Shown here piece after piece: positions 22,201 to 33,539 of a DNA stretch of 64,000 nt (within the stretch, counting starts at the first letter, position 1; the number at the start of each line of letters is the position of its first letter). Both the position numbers and the translations under genes were made by a program. The notes beneath the pieces were generated by a model. That model made no database searches. It had not been told where the DNA came from and worked only from the letters and a program-made list of their open reading frames with translations. The stretch covers positions 197,071,948-197,135,947 of the forward strand of contig CP136064.1 of the NCBI GenBank assembly GCA_032622095.1, in the 5' to 3' direction. The DNA comes from Siphonodentalium dalli. Taxonomy: Eukaryota; Mollusca; Scaphopoda; Gadilida; Siphonodentaliidae.

Positions 22201-23390
22201 CTCCTTAATGAAGTCGTCGAAATGGTTTTAAAGTTTCTAGTCAATAACAGTCTCTTTCGGGAAGGTGTTCATTGAATATTGATAATTAGTCATTTAAGGA
22301 CCTAAATTAGATTATGCTGAATACATACGGCTGTTTAAAGGATCAATTGAATTGAAATAATCTGTGTGTATATCAATTTCTGATAACATGTGGTTTCAAC
22401 GTGGTCCTGACCTGTTGTTTCTGACGTCAGTTCCGGACTTCCTTATTTGGTAAACCTTGAATTGTCGCACATGCAGCTAAGTATTTTCACTGCCCATTCT
22501 ATATTGATAAAACATGGGGAATTGCAGGAAAGTTGATTTTGACTAAAAGAGCAGGTTACCTCAATAGAGTGAAAGAAATAATTCATATCTATCAATCAGA
22601 AAGGTTCTATCAGAACTTATTTAAGTGGCGAGCATTACGGTAGTGGTCATGTCATTGCCTGTCATGATTGCTACATTGTCATTGACACTTACTTTTAGTT
22701 AAAAGAAATCTTTCACCTAGATTTTACAACTAGGTCAGGTGCTTAAGTGCTAAATGAGCTGGGATTAAAATACAAACTACTTCTGAAATGGAAATACACA
22801 ATCAATCAGAATGTGGTTTTAAGATCTTCGTGAAATAAAAAAAATTGTCCTCACAATGTTGGTGTGCAAATATGTGCATGTCCTCCCAATTCCATGCAAT
22901 GCATTTGAAATATTCTGAACTTGTCTGATAATTGTTAACACAAAGATGACACAAATAAACTAAATCCATGCTAATCATGAGTACACCCACAAGACGCTCT
23001 GTGTCGCTGACACATCTTCAAAGAATACCTCAATTGTCAAAAATTGTCTGGTGGCTGGGTGTCGTCGAATCAACCCGCACATATTCACTTGTCTTGGATG
23101 AGGGGGCGGTGGGAATTATATTCCACGAAGCGAATATATTTCGAGATGAATTATCAGTTTGAAAGAAACAATGACAATTGGAAACAGAAAAGGAAAGATT
23201 AAATTTCCATACATGTATGTAATAATGAATGAAATTTGCTAGCTTATTGTCCACTGCAGACCCTTCCAGACCGGATCTTGCTAAACTAACATTTGGAAAA
23301 CTAAATGTTGTCATCTTCCTCTAACTGAGTCTCAATCTTGGTAGAGTTATTTTTAATTTTGAGTCAGATGTTGATGTTTTGAAATGTGCA
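22200..23390. other. No gene recognised
   Basis: Unique-looking AT-rich DNA at the right end of the 9.4 kb present only in copy 1. Confidence 0.4.
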
Positions 23391-23698
23391 ATGCTTCAGC
23401 GAGGTGGGATGGCCTGAGAATCGATATTTTAATTTTGTGTAGCATTGGCCTGAATTGATTTATTCTCATATGTCCAGATATGACCTTAGCTGTTGAAAGT
23501 GACATTTGACACTAATTGAACCTGCTTACAGTTAGGTGCCGGTGGGGCCTGATTTGACAATTTTATGAAGAAGCGAGAATGTTAAATAATGATAAGAGCA
23601 CACATGCCGGTTATATATCAAAACGCTCTGCATCCCACATAGATTCCATTTACCTAGGTCAGAACATCCATGCTGATTCACAGTCCTCAGGAATAGTT

Positions 23699-24037
23699 CC
23701 TGAAAGTCTGCTGGTGGGGTTGTTCAGCACGTACATGTATATGAGAACAAGAAAACTGGCACTGTGTCAGTGAATATTTTTGATACAATATGTGCCTCAG
23801 ACATGCAGGTAGAATATGCTGTGTGAGTCATTTCAGACATCTAACTAGTTGATGAAATAAACTTGTTTTCATTTCAAGGTCAAATCATCGACATGTTTCA
23901 AATCAGTATATTTTTTTCACATGGTCATACTGTATCTGCATGTCTGGGACGCATTTTGAACCAAAAATATTCACTGATACAGTGCCAGTTAGGTTGTTCT
24001 CATGTACGTGCCATGATCCCACTAACAGACTTACAGG
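23699..24037. repeat. Imperfect inverted repeat, ~105-bp arms
   Basis: The left arm (23699-23811) has GCACGTACATG, GAACAA, AACTGGCACTGT.TCAGTG and CAGACATGCAG; the right arm (23932-24037) is its diverged complement. It is likely an old foldback element. Copy 2 is at about 42678-43016. It explains the open frames found here. Confidence 0.7.
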
Positions 24038-24066
24038 AGGTATTCTTCTGAATATTTAGCTCACAT

Positions 24067-25426
24067 GGGTTACGTAGCGATTCTCCGAAGACCCATAACT
24101 CCGAAGGTCCGATTCTCCGAAATCCCATAACTCTGAAGACCCATAACTCCGAAAACCCATAACTCCGAAGGCCTATAACTCCGAAGGCCTATAACTCCGA
24201 ACGCCCATAACTCCGAAGGTCTATAACTCCGAAGGGCCGATTCTCCGAAGGTCCGATTCTCCGAAGATCATGTTTTATCGCTTATTAAATAGTGTACAGT
24301 CCAGTGACGGCAATGAGTCAATGGGGCCCTAGGGAAGACCGCCCCCCAAAAAACGTGTCAAATGTCATGTAAACGTCCGGAAATCCCTCGCGTATGGTTA
24401 TATTTTGTATGGAACATGTACATGTAGATAATATATCCCCCCCCCTGGAATCAGGAATCCAGCTTCAAATTTACCATGGAATCCGGCCTCCAGCTTCAAA
24501 TTGACACTGGAATCCGGCGTCCAGTTTCAAATTAACCCTGGAATCCGGCGTCCAGCTTCAAATTGACGTCTGGAATCCGGCGTACGGTCCAAAATGGGTG
24601 GAATCCGACGTACGAAAAGGGGGAAGGGGCCCTCATATATTGGAAACGTTAACTATGTATTATAATAAGGTGATATCTACACCACCAGTAGTGTGCGACA
24701 AGCCTTAATTTTCCACAGAATGCTTAAATTTATGTAAGAAATACAATTATTTTGCCACAATGTACGTCTTAATACAATTAATATGATTAAACTGTGCACA
24801 TCCGACTGCATTGGGGTGATTTGATGCAACCAAGTTCATTTTATATATGAAAAAAGGACAAGTTCTTCCCCGTTCACCCCTGTACATTTTACTCTGGCAT
24901 CTCATGGGCCAACGTAACGTTATAGTATCTGGTGTATCATCAGTGGCGGGCCAGAATTCCCATTTAGGTGGGGGCAGTAGGAAAAGTTTGAATATGTTGA
25001 TGCCCCATGAACGATTTCCGGGCGTTTACATGACATTGGACATGTTTTGGTAGGGGCCCATATTGTCTGAAATAGCAAGTAGAGATTTAATGGGGGCAGT
25101 AGGAATTTTGGGGCCCCTTGGCTTCGCCACTGGACTGTACACTATTTAGTAAATGATAATACCCCGATAAAACAAAATCTTCGGAGAATCGGACCTTCGG
25201 AGTTATGGGCCGTCGGAGAATCGGGCCTTCGGAGTTATAGGTCTTCGGAGAATCGGCCCTTCGGAGTTATAGGTCTTCGGAGTTATAGGTCTTCGGAGAA
25301 TCGGCCCTTCGGAGTTATGGGCTTTCGGAGAATCGGATCTTCGGAGTTGTGGGCCGTCGGAGAATCGGGGCTTCGGAGTTGTGGGCCTTCGTAGTAATAG
25401 GTCTTCGGAGAATCGGTCTGACACCC
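24067..25426. mobile_element. 1360-bp foldback element with 16-bp inverted arrays
   Basis: The ends are made of 16-bp units, TCCGAAGGTCCGATTC or TCCGAAGACCCATAAC. They read forward at 24078-24268 and as complement (CTTCGGAGAATCGG, CTTCGGAGTTATGG) at 25190-25415. Inside them a second inverted pair (CTATTTAGTAA and TTATTAAATAG with AGTGTACAGTCCAGTG) flanks a unique core. TCACAT borders both ends (24061-24066 and 25427-25432), a possible 6-bp target duplication. The repeating Pro/Arg frames over the right array are by-products. The paralogue 43046-44433 has the same ends but a different order of units. Confidence 0.85.
24440..24625 (+). repeat. ~34-bp minisatellite, about 5 units
   Basis: Units of CTGGAATCCGGCGTCCAG followed by CTTCAAATTGAC lie in the core of the foldback element. 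The same array is present at 43420-43600. Confidence 0.8.
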
Positions 25427-25701
25427 TCACATGTCTGTCGTAGCCACAACCATTGGGAGCTATATGAAATGCAGTTCATGTTGATAGTTAACTTTACTAT
25501 GTAGTATGTACTTCACTTGCTGACAATTATTCTGACTGGGATAAAAATTACAAAAACTGTAAGATTCACAAGACCTCATCTGACCTTGACCTTAAATATA
25601 TGTACATGTATACAAAGCTCCAAAGAGATGACAATTATTATCTTCTACACCAAATTTTGGCCTGATGTCATAGTATTCTGGGTGTCTGTATTATATCATA
25701 T

Positions 25702-25776
25702 AAATTATGTCAATTCTACTTTAATAGTGATCATATAATTTATATGATCACTATTAAAGTAGAATTTACATAATTT
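25702..25776. repeat. 75-bp near-perfect palindrome
   Basis: AAATTATGTCAATTCTACTT and the following TAATAGTGATCATATA are mirrored with one mismatch. The copy-2 palindrome is at 45253-45327, and a retroposon is inserted just outside its left edge there. Confidence 0.85.
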
Positions 25777-27224
25777 GTATGAATTACTAGTGGTTCAGAT
25801 TTATTTGTCATTTTGTTTAATATTATTTTTGTTTTAATGTACAATGTATGTATAATTTACATTAGCCCTTTTAATTGATGTGGGCATTACACTTTTCAAT
25901 TGAGATGGCAAGACAAATTCTAGCCACCATTTCACCATCAGTGAGTTTGGAAATTGAATATATATTTGCTATCTTCTATATTTATGTGCTGTGAAAATGC
26001 ATACTTTGTTCAAATCAGAATGATAAATTAGTTACAATGCAGTAAAGTTTTATGACATGTCAGAACAAAATTGAGTTGTTTTAAAAGTTAGTGGAAAACT
26101 GACACCTAGCTGTAGATTGGCTTTATGGTTTCAATATGTCTAAATGATGTCTTCTGAGTATAAGAAGCATGTTTTTGTCACTTTTGCTATTTGTTTCATA
26201 TTGTAATGACTGTTAATTTTATTTTACTCTGTTTTCTGTGAATAAAATTATGTTGAATCAATTTTCGTCATTCAATCTAACTCTATGAGATGGGCTTATT
26301 GGCACCTTAAATGTGGTCAACTTGACAGAGTTCCAGGTGTCATCAAATTGTGAATATCGGGCTGACTATTGATAATTTTTCGATAACATAAATTTGTCAC
26401 AAATATGAAAATATGACATGACATTTTTAGTAAAATTATATGGTGCTATATATTTAATGGCTATAATGTACATGTGGGAAATCAAGCTGATGTTTATGAC
26501 CACTGTTAGAGTTGGAAACTGCTACCATTTGGCTTAGCACTGCAATTTTGGACATTTCAGTGCCCCTTGTGTGTACTACAGTACATATATTGAAAATGTT
26601 CCGTCTGATGATATGTTACACAACATGATTTCACTTGTTGTTGTAACTGTTGTGTTCAATGTGTTGTCCAAACAATTTCAGTCATGTTTCACAATCCTGG
26701 GTCACTTTTGGAGAAAACTCCTTAATTCATTTGTAGTAATCGATATAAACCATTGCATGTTGTAAATTTTTTACTGACTATTTGTAGATATCCTCAAAAA
26801 TTGGTTATCTATGTTGATAGGTGTTTTATTTATTTTTTCCCACCTTATTGAAACTGTTACGTTGGCCATCTTAAGTTGGAAGGGACACTTTTAACTCAAC
26901 CTATTGATACAAAATATTGTGATGTATCACTGGGGATGAAATTACTCATATTCTGGTAGACCTCAATTGCTTCACTTCTATCAGCCAACTGCAGACACTG
27001 AAATGCCAAAACATTTTAACCTGTTTGATCCCAGGTAGTCACATTGTCTAGACGAAGGGTACAATTTCAGCACGAATATAAGTGTCCCCAGGCCCCAGCA
27101 TCCATCTTTATGCCCATCAATCAAACTTCGTTGTCTGAATGGTATATTTATCAATGGCATCAAATGTTGGTATGTGGTATAATTACAAGTAAACACATAT
27201 CACATTTGGTCCGGCCCGACAACT
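25777..27224. other. AT-rich DNA in block C, no gene recognised
   Basis: It has a weak 3'-UTR-like look (AATAAA near 26240), but no exon could be linked to it. Confidence 0.35.
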
Positions 27225-27430
27225 ACAGTAATGCTCTACTAATCAACCCCTTAACCACAGCAGAAAACTTTTCAGGATTTAGTCGGAAATATGGCTTGTT
27301 GCCATTCATCGGAAAGCTCTCGGCGAGAGCTTTCCAATGAATGGCAACAAGCCATATTCCGACTAAATCCTGAAAAGTTACCCATAATTCTGCTGTGGTG
27401 AAGGGGTCGATTAATTAGAGCATTACTGTA
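27225..27430. mobile_element. ~206-bp foldback MITE
   Basis: TACAGTAATGCTCTACTAAT is mirrored by TTAATTAGAGCATTACTGTA. The ~95-bp arms meet at CTCTCGGCGAGAG. The left arm of this copy lacks about ten bases (around TTATGGGTAA) that copy 2 (46775-46990) keeps. Confidence 0.85.
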
Positions 27431-27749
27431 TTATTGACCAATGTATGTACATTTTCAACTTATTTGAAGAATATGTAGTTTTTTGGGGGGTTATCCGATT
27501 GACAAGTGTAGTATTTATTAATCAATCACCTCCAAACTTGTTAGGTATCGTAATAAAAAGAGGACGTGACTAAAATTAGAAATTGGTTCCATTCAGACAA
27601 TATTCAACTGAGTTATTGCCCTTTTTCAATATGGAATATTTTGTTTCTGAGTTGTTCAGATGATAACTTGAGTTCTATACAATGCACTGATTAAGTTCGA
27701 ATTTGGGTCTGGCAATGTTCGAATTTCTGAAACTTCGCATAGGGTCATC

Positions 27750-27914
27750 GTAAGTATTAGTTTCCGACCGAGGTATGGGTCATGTATGGCGGCGAGAGAC
27801 CTGTTGAAAAGCGATGGTACAACCGACTCCCCCATAGGGAGATGAGGTTCCTCGCGAGAGACAGTTCTTCTCGCCGCCATACATGACCCACACCGAAGTC
27901 GGTAACGAACTTAC
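27750..27914. mobile_element. ~165-bp foldback MITE
   Basis: GTAAGT..CGACC and TATGGGTCATGTATGGCGGC are mirrored by GCCGCCATACATGACCCA..CGGTAACGAACTTAC. Copy 2 is at 47310-47474. Confidence 0.75.
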
Positions 27915-28180
27915 AGACATTCTTTTCACATGTACACCACTTTAAAAGCTACATTAAATTGAATTTGAATATTCGAATGGACCCATCCGACAACCTATCT
28001 GATTTGCGATTCAGTCAGCTAGATAACAGCGATGATCATTTCCGTTTAATTCAGAATTGACGTTACAATGAAATTCTGGTGGAATTTTACGGATATATGA
28101 TGTAATGCATTCGCATGTACTTTTGGTGTCATGTTGACACAATTTGTATCCAAAAAGTATTGATTCATCCCTTCAGATAC

Positions 28181-28935
28181 TTCACATTTATTATTTATTT
28201 GCGCTTAATTAAGCGCAAATATGTGTCTCAATTTATTTGCGCTTAAGCGCAAATACTTACCACTCCCTTACTTCTCTCTGATTGTGAATGATTGAGTCCA
28301 TCTCATAGTATATTATTATGGGCCCATAGTAATAGCCCCATACAGGCTCGAAAGTTGAAAAAAAACATATTTCCATATGCATATCAGCATCTCTGTCCCT
28401 GGTGTCCGAATAATTGGTACCTCATTCCCAGAGCTCTAGTATATTTTATTAAAGGGACGTCTCCTGTACAGATATATACCATTTCCATGGCCATAAAAAG
28501 GGAATTAGGGGTTACTTCCCTTATATGGTGTACTTATTGACTTGAAATAGGGGGAAAAACCCTATTTTCATATTATCAGCATCCCTGTCTCCATCAATTT
28601 GTGTCTCCATCCCAGAGATCTAGTATATTTTATAAAAGAGACATACCCTGCACAGATCTACCATTTCCATGGTCATAAAAGGAATCTAGGGGTTACTGGG
28701 GGATTGCTTCCCTCATATGGTGGGCCTATATAGACTTGAGTGATGTGTTTAGGCCTGTGCCATTTAAAATTAATTCAGGGGGGATCAATGAATATTAATT
28801 TTTATTTGCGCTTAAGGTAAATGATTTGCGCTTAAGCGCAAATGATTTACGCTTAAGCGTAAATATTTGCGCTTAAGCGAAAATGATAGAGGTTATTTGC
28901 GCTTAAGCAAAGCGTAAATGAATAATAAATGTGAA
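28181..28935. mobile_element. 755-bp TIR element with ATTTGCGCTTAAGCGCAAAT palindromes
   Basis: The ends are TTCACATTTATTATT and its complement. Subterminal regions carry several copies of a 20-bp perfect palindrome and variants: two near the left end and about five near the right. The middle has two ~190-bp tandem repeats (28360-28545, 28560-28745) with CCCAGAG.TCTAGTATATTTT and ACCATTTCCATGG. Copy 2 is 47741-48494. No transposase. Confidence 0.8.
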
Positions 28936-29039
28936 AAGGGCCTCCCATAGGCGGCATTACATATGATTAACTCTGCGCGCCACATTGTTGATGTGTTCAT
29001 GGATGTAAACAATAACCCGACTCTGTTATTGTTTAAATC

Positions 29040-29480
29040 CATGAAACATTGTCTATCGCCGAGTTGATCCGGTGGTGGGGACCCGAGTCAAACAATATGG
29101 GAGGTGTGTAATAAATGGAACCATCTTTGTGAGTACGTCCGTAATGTGACCCCATAACGTAACTAGTTTATGAAACAATCTGTGCTTGTGTGTTTCATTG
29201 TGGGGACATGCAAATGTCCTTACAATGTATGGACTTCCAGATGTTGTGCATAATAGTGAAGTAATGAATCGAACCAGCCATATGAGGACGTCCTCACAAT
29301 GTGTCCCCACAACTACGGTCCCTTTGAAAATATAGTTATAGAGCTAATTATACAATTTAGTACAATACCGAGACACTGTGCATCACTTGTGAATATATCA
29401 ACCCTGTAGCTCCATGGGAAACATGTGTCCCCATAACGCTGGTTTCTGGTTGGTTTCTCATGGGGTCCCCGCAACGTAAC
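29040..29480. repeat. Cluster of GTCC/GGGGAC motifs at end of block C
   Basis: Repeated GTCCCCACAA, GACGTCCTCACAATG and CATTGTGGGGACATGC phrases lead to the GT tract. They are shared with 48650-49050. Confidence 0.6.
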
Positions 29481-29482
29481 CT

Positions 29483-31291
29483 ATACAAACAAGGGTGGGT
29501 GTGTGTGTGTGTGTAGGTGGGTGTGTGTGTGTGTGTGTGTGTGTGAGGGAGGGTGGGTTCGTTTTCCTGGGGTTGGGAGGACATACACATGTTTGCACAC
29601 CAACGATGGTGAGTACAATTTGGTTTATGAGGACATTCCAATGTCCTCACAATGATGTCCTTGCAATGGTATCAAAACTAGATTCTGATTGTGTATTTCA
29701 ATTTTAGGAACGGTCCCCATAACTCGGTTTGTATTCTGAACCCACACACACATACACACAAATATTCCATTGGCGAATCGCGGGTCGCTTCGCACAAACA
29801 AACTATATTACACGAGTGTATAGATAGCCAATGAAAACGCTCGACTCTTCGGAGTACTAACATTTTTAACCAATCAAAGCGGTCCTTCCGGTGACGATTT
29901 GTGAGTCGTCCAATCAAAGGTATGTTGTTTCCGCTTCATTTCTAGTGCATTTAGCAGCCATTTAAAAAAAAGATCAGAAGTATTTTCTATCAAAGTAAGT
30001 ATAGTTAGTATAATTATTTAAAGAAATAAAGTTAAATATATATATTCTCTCTAATCTAAATGAGTTTATCTAACCGATCATGTACTACTATTAGGGGCGA
30101 GCAGGGTATAAGTTTCGGGAAAACGGGATTGACCATATGATTTTCATTTTTCGTGATTTGGAAATGTCTGTCGCAGCACCGTGTACAGCACATGTGATTG
30201 AACTTAAAGCACCAGAGAATACTTTTCAAACATTTATTAATTTTAATAGTCAGCGAAGAGTGACTACAGAATCAAACAAACAAACATTGTCTGACTAAAT
30301 TTGAGATTTATTTTTTATTTAATTTTTAATATTATGCGAATCTGGATTGGTTTTTAGTAAATTTTACAAAAAATCATTATACTATTGTTTTTTACAAAAA
30401 CTAATTTGCGAGGGAATTTTGTCATTCTCGGTTTTGCGATTGTGGATGAAAGACGCCGAGATTTTAAACAAAAAACAGATCGCTGATTATTGACATACAC
30501 GTACCTGTAACTTGTAAGCTAATCCAAATGTGCCCAAATTAGGTAATCGTAGAGTAAATATACGTCCAGGGGCTGTCCGGAATCCGGGAATGACGCAACT
30601 AGACTAGAGTGATTGTTCTATTTTTAAATTTTTGTCTGTCTTGACCTCATCTGCTCATGTAATAGTGTCATGATTGTGCTTGTCAGTAATGTCACCCAAC
30701 CCAGATATTTGTGGGAAAGTATGTAAGATATTTCCAGTGTATTCTTTTCAGCAAACAGATTCAAGTTCATACGGTATTGTATGATATCTGTTTCCAAATT
30801 CCATTGTCCAGGCCTGGTGTTTACATCAAATTCAGGGTGGCAGAAAATCGCTCCCTAATACTAATAGTTACTAATAGTAATACTTAGGAGGGCAAATCGC
30901 TCTCCTGAATATGTTGTGATTTTTGTATGTAATTCATTCCATTTTACATGAAAAGATAAATCACACTACTAGTACATGCTCAGTGGAGTATAAAATCAAT
31001 CCACTTTTTTCAGAACAATTAATAAATTAGTTCAATGCAGTGCAGAAGATCTTGGAAAGACACATGACGATCTTGTCAACCAGAGCACGCAGCACTTATG
31101 TCATAACCTATCGCTATAAAATATATCGGGACACTGATTTACAAAAGTCGGAACTCATTGGTGTTTACAAATCAAAGCCTCGATGCTGCTCTGAACTCTA
31201 TCCGAATACATGTGGTGACCGAAAGATGTCAACACGATTTCAAAGACTCGATGTCGCTGTATAATTTAACACCGCGCATGCAGTTTTGTTA
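29483..31291 (+). repeat. Segmental duplication block A, copy 2
   Basis: Counterpart of 8621-11730 without the 1220-bp transposon. Block C1 runs directly into it at ACAAACAAGGG plus a GT tract (29494-29545), which defines the head-to-tail junction. Confidence 0.88.
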
Positions 31292-31315
31292 GTAAATTGT
31301 TACCACTCTTGAGTG

Positions 31316-32247
31316 CAGTGTTCGCGCTGTCGGTAGCCAAATTAGCCAATGGCTAATCTTTTTCGAATTTGGCTAATAAAAATTTCATTTGGCTCAACTT
31401 TTGGCTAAACTTTTTATTTACCCCAAATGGAGAATGAAAGCATGAATTTTTGGCAAGTGGGTTTTCAATTCTGTGATGTGAACGATCTAGTCCGAAAACA
31501 TCGGAAGTGGGGATATATTGCCGACTGTACAAAGGGAAACCCGATCGCGGACAGTACAAAGGGAAACCCGTCACTCTGCACGAAACAGCAAAAGTCTTTA
31601 TTTTAAATTTAATCCGCTAATTCCCCATTGTCTGTCTGGTCACCCACGGGGCTCCTGCACAATGCATGTTTATGATGACATTGTATTTATGACGGTCAAG
31701 GTTTATGAGCACCAAGTGTAAGACAATAGCTTAATCAGCCAAATGTGAATCACGACAGATATTTTGTGGCTATTTGTCAAAACCGATACATTCAAAATAA
31801 TATGCATGCTTTTATGACAGATTGTAATTTGATAATGGCGTAACAATATTAAGTTATTAGTTTCCAGTTGTCACTTAGATATTTTCGCAAGGATAATTAA
31901 TATTTCATGATTTAATCAATTAAAAGATATTGATATAAAACAAAAACATAATGACATTAAGAAGGACCATCTCGGGTCACCCCCCCCCCCCCCCAAATCA
32001 CTCTTTCACATAAAGATTAATATTGTTTTAATAAATGATATATATAAAAATATTTCTAGTTCATCAAAATTAGTTAAATTAATGTGTATTTTACCTGTGT
32101 CTGTTAGATTTGACGGTTTAGTCATTAATTGTGAACCGACCAGAAAACGATGATTTAATTTGGCTAAAGTTTTTTTCATTTGGCTAATAAAATTTTCATT
32201 TGGCTAAACTTTTGGCTAAAGTTTTTTTCGGTCCAGCGCGAACACTG
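31316..32247. mobile_element. 932-bp non-autonomous hAT element with 8-bp TSD
   Basis: The ends are CAGTGTTCGCGCTG and its exact complement. CTTGAGTG flanks both sides (31308-31315 and 32248-32255). Subterminal DNA repeats TTTGGCTAAA-type motifs in opposite orientations at each end. It contains a poly-C run near 31980 and no transposase. The termini plus 8-bp duplication place it in hAT. Confidence 0.93.
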
Positions 32248-32549
32248 CTTGAGTGATCTTCTGTCTACTAGTTTGGTACTATATAAGTGGTGCCACGGTC
32301 ATGGAATTGAATGTCGGTTTCACAAACACGATAAACCGCGTACTGGTACGTGGAATGCGCATAGTAACCCCTGGTATGTGGACACAAAGTACAACTTACA
32401 AGGTTGTCCAATGCAATCCCGTCTGTCAATCAACCAAGGCACGTCTTGCCATCATAACATTACAAGAAAACTAAGATGCATGCATCAGGTCGGCCGTGAA
32501 CTATCTACCATAGAATTGTTGTAGCTATCGATTATACATTTTGAAACAC

Positions 32550-32897
32550 CTGTCTGTATGTATGTATGTGTGTATGCATGAATGCATGTGTGTATGTGTT
32601 ATAGACTCTAACACTGCTCGAATTTGGTATTTAACGTGTCAACTTGACCTCGCACATAGGCATGTTTCTGGACCTTGACCGATCCGACTAAAAAATTGTG
32701 TGTAGGACTACTTCGATCCCGGGAGCAATATGGACGGGTCCAATTTCACGTGGGACCATGTTCTCGAACGTGCTGATATAGGCATGTTTCTGGACCAATA
32801 GTTTGGCCAGACGCTGTATATACTGGGTACTGTCCAGATGGAGGCGATCACAAAAAAATCCCTAACTAGCCCGAACGAAGTCGAGTACATCAGCTAG
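32550..32897 (-). mobile_element. SINE-like retroposon with GTAT-repeat tail
   Basis: On the minus strand it starts ACTAGCTGATGTACTCGACT (near 32897), continues TCGTTCGGGC, and ends in ATAC/ACAC-type short repeats at 32550-32600. Confidence 0.55.
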
Positions 32898-32917
32898 TCT
32901 AATATATATTTTGGACA

Positions 32918-33378
32918 TTTGTCTGTCTGTTTGTCTGTTAGCTATGGCCGGGAAAACTGCCTGACAGATTTGACGAAATTTGATACCTAGGGGAAATTAT
33001 TTCCAGGGAGTATTTTGGACGGGTCAAATGTTGACCCCGACCTGACTTTGACATTCAAAAAGATCAATTCAAGGTCAAATCTGGTAAAACGGAAGTATTT
33101 CAACGAAATTTGATACTTACTGTTACTTTTGTCCCAGGAGTGTTTCGGGTGGGTCAAATCATAACCCTGACCTGATCTTGACATTCAAAATTGTCAATTC
33201 AAGGTCAAATCGGGTACGGACGGATTTCGACGGGTACGTTTGTCGTGACTTTTGTCCGGGTCAAATCGTGACCCCGACATGACCTTCACCTTTAAAATAG
33301 TCAATTCAAGGTTAAATCGCGCAATTCTCCGAAAATCAGAGGGGAACATCCCGGACGAAGTCGGGTCCATCAGCTACT
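32918..33378 (-). mobile_element. SINE-like retroposon with (CAGA)n-type tail
   Basis: On the minus strand it starts AGTAGCTGATGGACCCGACT (near 33370), followed by TCGTCCGGG and about three ~115-120-bp modules with GAATTGA, AAGGTCA and GGGGTCA. It ends in a short ACAGACAAACAGACAGAC tail (32918-32940). It lies in tandem with the previous element. Confidence 0.6.
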
Positions 33379-33539
33379 ATTATATATTTCTAGATTTAGT
33401 TACAAACTAAATACCTGTATATTGTACAAAGAAATGTTTGACAAATATATCTGTATCAATATTAGCATGCGGGTCATTAAAATAGATACGACGAACACAA
33501 ATTTGAAGGGTGCATGTATCAGGTCAATTTTTATATTTC

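Larger units (their letters stand above)
23391..29490 (+). repeat. Segmental duplication block C, copy 1
   Basis: Colinear and near-identical with 42370-49065. It starts at ATGCTTCAGCGAGGTGGGAT and ends in GCAACGTAACCT..ACAAACAAGGG. Apart from one insertion in copy 2 and array changes, differences are sparse substitutions. It contains a series of foldback elements and no recognised gene. Confidence 0.9.

Noticed and set aside
23579-24051. Two adjacent frames as exons of a gene in block C
   Set aside because: They lie on the two arms of an inverted repeat, so their apparent conservation is structural.
25203-25430. Pro/Arg-rich repeat protein on the minus strand
   Set aside because: It is produced by the 16-bp array in the foldback end, with no start context and no conservation as a frame between copies.
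26200-26280. 3' UTR and poly-A site of a host gene
   Set aside because: An AATAAA alone in AT-rich DNA is not evidence, and no upstream exon could be linked.
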